Source: Candidatus Izemoplasma sp. (GTDB lineage Bacteria; Bacillota_I; Bacilli_A; Izemoplasmatales; Izemoplasmataceae). Taken from it: DNA of 11,066 nucleotides. Position numbers and translations under genes: made by a program. The notes under the pieces were generated by a model. The model was not told where the DNA came from, ran no database searches, and worked only from the letters and a program-made list of their open reading frames with translations. Of the stretch, positions 6,750-11,066 are shown piece by piece. How positions within the stretch are numbered: the first letter of the stretch is position 1; each line of letters opens with the position of its first letter. Where the stretch lies: contig JAOZSP010000035.1 in assembly GCA_029939615.1 (NCBI GenBank), positions 1 to 11,066 on the forward strand. Reading direction: 5' to 3'.

Positions 6750-7691
6750 ATGTCAAATTTAGCAATTAGTTGTTTCTTTACTGATAAAGAGTTCAATTTT
6801 ATCGAGAAACCTGATGGTTATAGCATGAAGAAGTTAAAATATTCTAGTGTTAAAATCCCTCCAGGTACAATTGAGAATGGAAGTATTTATAAAGAAGAGA
6901 AATTAATAAAATTATTAAAAGATACGTTCAAGATTTTTAAAATCAAGGCGCGTCGAGTAAATCTCATAATTCATGAGGAACTTTTTACTTTTCGTAAAAT
7001 TGAAGTTCCGATAATTTACAAACCATCAGAAATAGGAAAATATATTGATTCACAAATTGGTAAAACAATTATGATTCCTTTTAATGATATGACAATGGAT
7101 TATATTATTCATAAAAAAAATGCCGATTCGTATGATGTTATAATGTTTTATGCTCCAAAACAGGAACTAAAGACATACTTAAATCTATTTTATGATATGA
7201 ATATGCAAGTTGTTAGAACTGATATACCTCCTTTATCATTACATCGTTTGTATTATTACCGTAAATACGAAGATTCTGAAGTTAGATTTGAGACTGATAT
7301 AATGTTTTTGGCAATTTTTGATGATACTTACTCGATGTATATTTTTGATCAAGAAATTCCTGTCTTTTCAATTGTTCAGAATTTGAATATTACCCAACTT
7401 GAAGGCGAAAAATACTTAGAAATTTTGGATCAAGAGATATCAAAAATTTCTAATTATTATAAATTTAATTTAAATGCAGGGGATCGTACTATAAAGAAAG
7501 TTGTCTTATTTAATATGTCAACGAAATTAGCTGATGAGCAAATTCACAATTACTTTTATGAAGAAGGTTCATTAGTTGTGATGGAAGTTTTCGATATGAA
7601 AACAGTTAGTAAAATTGTTGATACTTTAATAGATCGCGAGTGTTACATTCCTTTAGCTGCTAGTCTACCTGACCCGAAAGGATTGTGGTAG
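6750..7691 (+). CDS. pilM: PilM-like pilus assembly protein (divergent)
   Basis: A 313-residue soluble protein without membrane helices, assigned to PilM by layout and position before a PilN with the VNLLP motif. PilM has an actin/FtsA-like fold and binds the PilN N-terminus inside the cell. Family-like stretches are FRKIEVPIIYKPSEIGKYID (about 81-100), VVRTDIPPLSLHRLYYY, and MFLAIFDDTYSMYIF followed by IPVFS. The nucleotide-binding motifs look degenerate: the N-terminus lacks the usual GIDIGSSSIK, and the second phosphate loop reads IFDD instead of DIG. It may therefore bind no ATP. ATG 6750 follows AAGAAGGTG. The stop lies 1 base before pilN. It is somewhat shorter than typical PilM. Assignment is good, mainly from context. 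Confidence 0.8.
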   Translation: MSNLAISCFFTDKEFNFIEKPDGYSMKKLKYSSVKIPPGTIENGSIYKEEKLIKLLKDTFKIFKIKARRVNLIIHEELFTFRKIEVPIIYKPSEIGKYIDSQIGKTIMIPFNDMTMDYIIHKKNADSYDVIMFYAPKQELKTYLNLFYDMNMQVVRTDIPPLSLHRLYYYRKYEDSEVRFETDIMFLAIFDDTYSMYIFDQEIPVFSIVQNLNITQLEGEKYLEILDQEISKISNYYKFNLNAGDRTIKKVVLFNMSTKLADEQIHNYFYEEGSLVVMEVFDMKTVSKIVDTLIDRECYIPLAASLPDPKGLW

Positions 7692-7692
7692 T

Positions 7693-8274
7693 ATGAAGAA
7701 AAATGTATATCAAATGGATGCTTCTGGATATGGAGACTTCATTTATGTTAATTTATTACCTGAAGTTAAGCGCTCAAGACAGTTCAATGTAAATGTAATA
7801 ATTACTTTACTATTTACGATTGTAATTGGATTTGTTTTGATATAATTACCATACAGTGATTTAATCTTTGATTTAGAAGAAATTACTAGTGTTAATAACG
7901 ATTTAGAGCATGAACTTGTCTTGACACATGAAGAATTTGTTGGATACGAAATTGATTTGGATGCAATTAAATTTGAAGACGATATTTCAAATCTTAGTAA
8001 ATTAAGAGTCGATTTTAATAATCTAGTTGACGACATCAAACTTGTTGCTGACCTTAACGGTGGAAGAATAAACCGAATTACATATGATGCTTCTATTGAA
8101 CAACTTCAAGTAGAAATTTCAATTGTTTCACAATTCAGCTATAACGCATTGAATAATCAGTTGTTAAATCTACCTTGGGTATCGTATAGTACGTATAATA
8201 CTCCAACAAGATACTCAGATGATGTTGAGTATACTGCTGTGTATGAAATTGGAGTTGATTATAATGCTGAATAG
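7693..8274 (+). pseudogene. pilN: PilN gene interrupted by an in-frame TAA
   Basis: ATG 7693, one base after pilM, with AAAGGA at 7677-7682, opens a frame of 193 codons plus stop, broken at codon 51 by TAA (7843-7845). The N-terminus carries YVNLLPEVKR (VNLLP at residues 19-23), the PilN signature that PilM binds, then a membrane helix (about 33-50) that the stop cuts near its end. The remainder (LPYSDLIFDLEE onward) stays open to TAG 8272-8274 and has the coiled-coil and small alpha/beta domain expected of PilN. The first in-frame start after the stop is TTG 7921, with no ribosome binding site. The 50-residue product would keep the PilM-binding motif and membrane anchor but lose the external domain. 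It could be true inactivation, a variant or a sequence error. Confidence 0.82.
8251..8254 (+). promoter_or_regulatory. Ribosome binding site deciding the pilO start
   Basis: GGAG lies nine bases before ATG 8264, inside the end of pilN. It supports that start over the in-frame ATG at 8219, which would add 15 residues that do not look like the family. Confidence 0.6.
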
Positions 8275-8890
8275 AAAATTAAATAATTATCTGTTTTATG
8301 GTGTTTTAGCTTTAATCGCAATCTCTTTATTTGGATTGAGAGTACTATTAGTTGGTAATTTACAAGGTTCTATTGATAATTTAGATAGTGATAATATTGA
8401 CTTGCAAAATCGAATTGATGTTCTTGAAGAAATAGTTCAAGAGAATAAAGAAGTTCAAACAAGTCATCTATATGAGTTATATGATATAATTCCAAATGTT
8501 TATTCAGATACAGCGTTAGTTTATAAAACAGTTTCAATACTTGAAAGTGTTGGCGTTACTGAAGCAAACGACATGCAGAGAACAGTTTATGTTGATGGTA
8601 CAGTAGAGTTCCCTTCCGACAGTGAATTTTTTGAAATTGCACAAAATTATTTCTTTGTAGAGATTCAAGTAGCATTTACAACATTAGATCCTGAAGTTGT
8701 TAATGCATTTATTGATGAACTATATAATAGTAATCAACTATTCATTATCAAAAATTTAGAGTATTCAGTTCCTACTGACAGTGATTATGTTATTGTATCA
8801 ATTAACTTCTATGCGATTTATAATATACTTACTGATGTTGACTTTGACGTTGAAGAAGATGTTAATGAAAATACTGAGGATGAGGAATAA
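8264..8890 (+). CDS. pilO: PilO-like pilus alignment protein
   Basis: A 208-residue single-pass membrane protein. A short basic start (MLNRKLNNY) leads to a membrane helix (about 10-30), a coiled-coil-like stretch (about 33-64: DNLDSDNIDLQNRIDVLEEIV) and an alpha/beta domain. This is the PilO plan, which pairs with PilN to align the pilus motor. The last 19 residues are strongly acidic. The start overlaps the pilN end by 11 bases (8264-8274), so it is probably translationally coupled. It is the last gene of the operon; a strong terminator follows. PilO is poorly conserved in sequence, so the name rests on topology and gene order. There is no PilP or PilQ next, which fits a cell without an outer membrane. 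Confidence 0.85.
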   Translation: MLNRKLNNYLFYGVLALIAISLFGLRVLLVGNLQGSIDNLDSDNIDLQNRIDVLEEIVQENKEVQTSHLYELYDIIPNVYSDTALVYKTVSILESVGVTEANDMQRTVYVDGTVEFPSDSEFFEIAQNYFFVEIQVAFTTLDPEVVNAFIDELYNSNQLFIIKNLEYSVPTDSDYVIVSINFYAIYNILTDVDFDVEEDVNENTEDEE

Positions 8891-8915
8891 CAAGTTATTA
8901 TTGGATATTATAATT

Positions 8916-8948
8916 AAAGCAGAAAACTCAATTGAGTTTTCTGCTTTT
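8916..8948. terminator. Bidirectional terminator between pilO and ispG
   Basis: A 32-bp perfect palindrome (8916-8947) with a T run at 8945-8949 on the plus strand. It serves the pilus operon and the convergent ispG. The ispG stop codon (complement of 8928-8930) lies inside the stem. On the minus strand the T run is short (TTTAATT), so it is stronger for the plus direction. Confidence 0.88.
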
Positions 8949-9995
8949 TACGAAATCGTTAATTTCTGATATTAATTCATCAAACATATATTCTTCTTGT
9001 ACTTTACGCTTTATCTTACCATTTACAAAGATTAAACCTTCACCCTTACCACCAGCAATACCAATATCGGCAGCTTTTGCTTCTCCTGGACCATTTACTG
9101 CGCATCCCATAACTGCAACTGTGATATCGTAGTCTTTAGATTCTAAATATGCTTCAACTTTATTAACTAAGTTAAACATATTGTATTGAATACGACCGCA
9201 AGTAGGACAACTTATAATTTTAGGTTTATTATATAACCCTAAAGAACTTAATAATTCTTTAGCGACTTTAACTTCTTCAATTGGATCAGCCGATAAACTA
9301 ACACGAATTGTATCTCCTATTCCTTCATATAGGAGAATTCCTAAACCAATAGAACTTCTTATTGTTCCGCCAAATAAAGTTCCTGCTTCAGTAACCCCAA
9401 GATGAAGAGGGTAATCAAATTCTTTACTAGCAGCTAAATAAGCTTCAACGGTTTTTGATATGTCACTTGATTTTAAAGATAGAAGAATATTATAAAAATC
9501 AAGTTTTTCAAGTAATCTAACATGATATTTAGCGCTTTCTAGCATTCCTTTAGAAGTTACTCCATATTTTTCAATAATATCTTTTTCTAAACTTCCACCA
9601 TTTATGCCGATTCGGATAGGGATATTCTTTAGTTTGCAAGCATCGACAACTTTCTTGATTTTTTCTTCGCTTCCAATATTTCCAGGATTAATCCTGATCT
9701 TGTCAATTCCATTTTTAATGCAAATTAAAGCAAGCCTATAGTCAAAATGGATATCGGCAACTAATGGAACAGTTACTTGTTGAACTATTTCCTTAATAGC
9801 GTAAGCATCTTCCTTATCAAGAATAGCTAGACGAACTATCTTTGCGCCAGCAGTAGCATAAGTATTAATTTGACTTACAGTCTCTGAAATATTTTTTGTT
9901 TTCGATGTTGTCATTGTTTGAATAACGATATCGTTCATTCCACCAATTTTAATATTTCCAACTTTTACAGTTTTTGTATTTCTTCGTTTTTTCAT
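8928..9995 (-). CDS. ispG: 4-hydroxy-3-methylbut-2-enyl diphosphate synthase IspG
   Basis: A 355-residue cytoplasmic iron-sulfur enzyme of the MEP (non-mevalonate) isoprenoid pathway. It converts MEcPP to HMBPP with electrons from ferredoxin or flavodoxin. Residues about 8-245 form the TIM-barrel domain, with VGNIKIGG and PLVADIHFDYRLAL. The C-terminal domain binds a [4Fe-4S] cluster through Cys263 and Cys266 (SCPTCGR) and Cys298 (GCAVNGPGE), with Glu305 likely the fourth ligand. This is the standard two-domain bacterial length. The ATG at 9995 has GGTGA a few bases upstream. It is a single gene facing the pilus operon and ends in TGA within the shared terminator. I see no convincing promoter between it and rpmG. 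No defects are seen. Confidence 0.97.
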   Translation of the reverse strand: MKKRRNTKTVKVGNIKIGGMNDIVIQTMTTSKTKNISETVSQINTYATAGAKIVRLAILDKEDAYAIKEIVQQVTVPLVADIHFDYRLALICIKNGIDKIRINPGNIGSEEKIKKVVDACKLKNIPIRIGINGGSLEKDIIEKYGVTSKGMLESAKYHVRLLEKLDFYNILLSLKSSDISKTVEAYLAASKEFDYPLHLGVTEAGTLFGGTIRSSIGLGILLYEGIGDTIRVSLSADPIEEVKVAKELLSSLGLYNKPKIISCPTCGRIQYNMFNLVNKVEAYLESKDYDITVAVMGCAVNGPGEAKAADIGIAGGKGEGLIFVNGKIKRKVQEEYMFDELISEINDFVKSRKLN

Positions 9996-10047
9996 AGTAT
10001 CACCGTTTCAATTATACATTATTATGAGCAAAAAATATATAAATGTA

Positions 10048-10076
10048 TTGATTTTTAAGGAAAATAGTGATATATT
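10048..10076 (+). promoter_or_regulatory. Promoter of rpmG
   Basis: TTGATT (10048-10053), a 17-bp spacer and TATATT (10071-10076) with TGA just before the -10. The start point would be near 10083, leaving about 24 bases before the rpmG ATG. The -10 block TGATATATT is identical to that of the major pilin promoter. Confidence 0.75.
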
Positions 10077-10106
10077 ATAAAAGACTTTTTAGTGAGGAGG
10101 ATTCAT

Positions 10107-10256
10107 ATGAGAACAGCATTTACTTTAAGATGTACAGTATGTAAAAGTGAGAACTATCGTACGGATAAAAATAAGAAAATTCATCCTGAGAGATTAGAAG
10201 CAAACAAGTTTTGTCCAAAATGTGGTAAAGTAACACTTCATAAAGAAAAAAAATAA
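10107..10256 (+). CDS. rpmG: 50S ribosomal protein L33 (zinc-binding form)
   Basis: A 49-residue protein of the large ribosomal subunit. It has the L33 core (LRCTVCKSENYRTDKNKK, then PERLEANKFCPKCGKVTLHKE) and the expected length. Cys9, Cys12, Cys36 and Cys39 form a zinc ribbon, so this is the zinc-requiring (C+) form; many low-GC Gram-positives also carry a cysteine-free copy used in zinc shortage. Shine-Dalgarno GAGGAGG is strong and close to the ATG. It has its own promoter and a short terminator after it. Confidence 0.97.
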   Translation: MRTAFTLRCTVCKSENYRTDKNKKIHPERLEANKFCPKCGKVTLHKEKK

Positions 10257-10258
10257 TT

Positions 10259-10285
10259 AAACTTCCATTTATGCGAAGTTTTTTT
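10259..10285 (+). terminator. Short terminator after rpmG
   Basis: A 7-bp stem (AAACTTC at 10259-10265 with GAAGTTT at 10275-10281) with a 9-base loop and a T run to 10285. The stem is short and AT-rich, so partial readthrough into the glucokinase gene is likely. Confidence 0.7.
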
Positions 10286-10307
10286 AAATAAGAGGTGACA
10301 AACTATT

Positions 10308-11066
10308 ATGAGTAAATATATCTATGGAATTGATGTTGGTGGAACAACTATAAAATTTGGACTTTTTGATCATGCAGGAATCTTTTTATCAAAATGGGAA
10401 ATTATAACTGACAAAAGTGATAATGGAAAAAACATTGTTAAGGATATTTATATATCAATTTTAGATAATACACCAAATTTGAAAGAAGTTATTGGGTATG
10501 GAGTAGGAATTCCTGGTCCAGTTGTAAATAACTTTGTTCCTGTTGCCGTTAATTTAGGTTGGAAAAATGTTGATTTAAAAGAAGAACTTAGAAATCTACT
10601 AGATAATGAACATATTTACATTGCTAATGATGCAAACATCGCAGCGCTAGGTGAGGCAGCTTTTGGTTCAGGTAAAGGACACAAGGATGTAGCGATGCTT
10701 ACAATTGGTACAGGAATTGGTAATGGTTTTGTTAGTGATAATAAAATCATTGAAGGATTTCATGGAGCAGCTGGAGAAATAGGGCATTTAAAAATTAATC
10801 CTCAAACTCCTTTAATGTGTAATTGTGGCAAAAAGGGTTGTTTAGAAACAGTGGCAAGTGCAACAGGTATCAAAAATACATATCGCTTGTTTAAGGAAAC
10901 TTTTGTTGGTGATTCATCTTTATTTAGATTAAATACACCTTCAGCAAAAGCCATTTTTCATGCTGCTAAAAATAATGATGAATTAGCTAATTTAGTTGTT
11001 GATTATGCTGCATATTACCTTGGATATGCATGTCATGTAATAAGCGCTACAACTAATCCTTCAATA
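10308..11066 (+). CDS. glcK: ROK-family glucokinase (3' end beyond window)
   Basis: 253 codons are visible and the gene runs off the right edge; ROK glucokinases are about 310-325 residues, so about 60-70 are missing. Motifs seen: phosphate-binding DVGGTTIKFG at 9-18, substrate loop GIPGPV, catalytic Asp108 in ANDANIAALGEA, second phosphate loop GTGIGNG, GEIGH (His160) and the ROK zinc site CNCGKKGCLE (Cys171, Cys173, Cys178). It phosphorylates glucose with ATP in the cytoplasm for glycolysis. AGAGGTGA lies just upstream of ATG 10308. The full motif set favours glucokinase over ROK repressors (no N-terminal DNA-binding domain). Other ROK sugar kinases, such as fructokinase or a ManNAc kinase, are less likely but not excluded. 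Confidence 0.93.
   Translation, partial: MSKYIYGIDVGGTTIKFGLFDHAGIFLSKWEIITDKSDNGKNIVKDIYISILDNTPNLKEVIGYGVGIPGPVVNNFVPVAVNLGWKNVDLKEELRNLLDNEHIYIANDANIAALGEAAFGSGKGHKDVAMLTIGTGIGNGFVSDNKIIEGFHGAAGEIGHLKINPQTPLMCNCGKKGCLETVASATGIKNTYRLFKETFVGDSSLFRLNTPSAKAIFHAAKNNDELANLVVDYAAYYLGYACHVISATTNPSI

Noticed and set aside
7743..8039. 98-codon open frame on the minus strand spanning the pilN break
   Set aside because: The plus strand here encodes PilN with its VNLLP motif and coupling to pilM and pilO. The minus frame is Ser/Leu-rich, as expected opposite AT-rich coding sequence.
2363..8890. ComG-type competence pseudopilus
   Set aside because: PilM, PilN (VNLLP motif) and PilO-like genes, an MshEN-bearing PilB and a 153-residue major pilin point to a full type IV pilus. 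A role in DNA uptake remains possible.
8916..8947. Palindrome as an attachment or mobile-element end
   Set aside because: It is followed by a T run, lies between convergent genes, and has no second copy or transposase nearby; a terminator explains it.
8781..9132. Short plus-strand frames at 8781-8969 and 8932-9132
   Set aside because: The first is a shadow of the pilO end and crosses the terminator. The second is opposite the conserved iron-sulfur part of ispG.
10011..10016. TATAAT on the minus strand as the ispG promoter
   Set aside because: It would place the start point only about 9 bases before the ATG, cutting into the ribosome binding site, and no -35 is seen at the right distance.
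1..11066. Genetic code 4 (TGA read as Trp)
   Set aside because: Trp is encoded by TGG in conserved places (for example the PilD and pilin Trp residues), no in-frame TGA was noticed in the genes, and ispG ends at a TGA that coincides with the terminator.
1..11066. CRISPR arrays, tRNA or rRNA genes, insertion sequences
   Set aside because: No regularly spaced repeats, no tRNA- or rRNA-like segments and no transposase-like frames were seen. All intergenic gaps are short and explained by promoters, terminators or the VanW-like remainder.

Overview
The window is AT-rich DNA (I judge roughly 30% GC, not counted) from a low-GC Gram-positive lineage in the Firmicutes/Mollicutes sphere. Shine-Dalgarno sites are strong (AAGGAGGTG, GAGGTGA, AAAGGAGAT), and vegetative promoters of the form TTGnnn-N17-TATAAT/TATATT are recognisable. 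The pilus genes lack the outer-membrane parts PilP and PilQ. Trp is encoded by TGG and ispG ends in TGA, so the standard code is likely. That argues against Mycoplasma/Spiroplasma proper but still allows an early-branching mollicute-like or Erysipelotrichia-like host. I cannot name the species.

Left part (1-8890): a type IV pilus (T4P) locus. Two minor-pilin genes lie on the minus strand (426-1007, and 1-433 running off the edge). A 167-bp A-tract-rich intergenic region holds back-to-back promoters. On the plus strand follow a VanW-like membrane-anchored protein, PilB (extension ATPase), PilC (platform protein), the major pilin with its own promoter and terminator, prepilin peptidase PilD, and the inner-membrane alignment set PilM-PilN-PilO. 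PilM, PilN and PilO make this a true T4P system rather than a ComG pseudopilus. No PilT retraction ATPase is seen.

Two pilus-locus genes carry single in-frame stop codons with well-preserved coding sequence after them: TAG at 2132-2134 in the VanW-like gene and TAA at 7843-7845 in pilN. All other pilus genes are open. This points to recent inactivation, population or assembly variants, or less likely readthrough. It is the most notable feature of the window.

Right part (8900-11066): housekeeping genes. ispG (MEP isoprenoid pathway) is on the minus strand and converges on pilO across a 32-bp perfect palindrome that acts as terminator and contains the ispG stop codon. On the plus strand come rpmG (ribosomal protein L33, zinc type) with its own promoter and a short terminator, then a ROK-family glucokinase cut by the right edge.

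Working model: PilD cleaves and methylates the three prepilins, PilB drives pilin assembly through PilC, and PilM-PilN-PilO link the cytoplasmic motor to the membrane platform. The VanW-like protein may help the pilus deal with the cell wall; this last role is inference.
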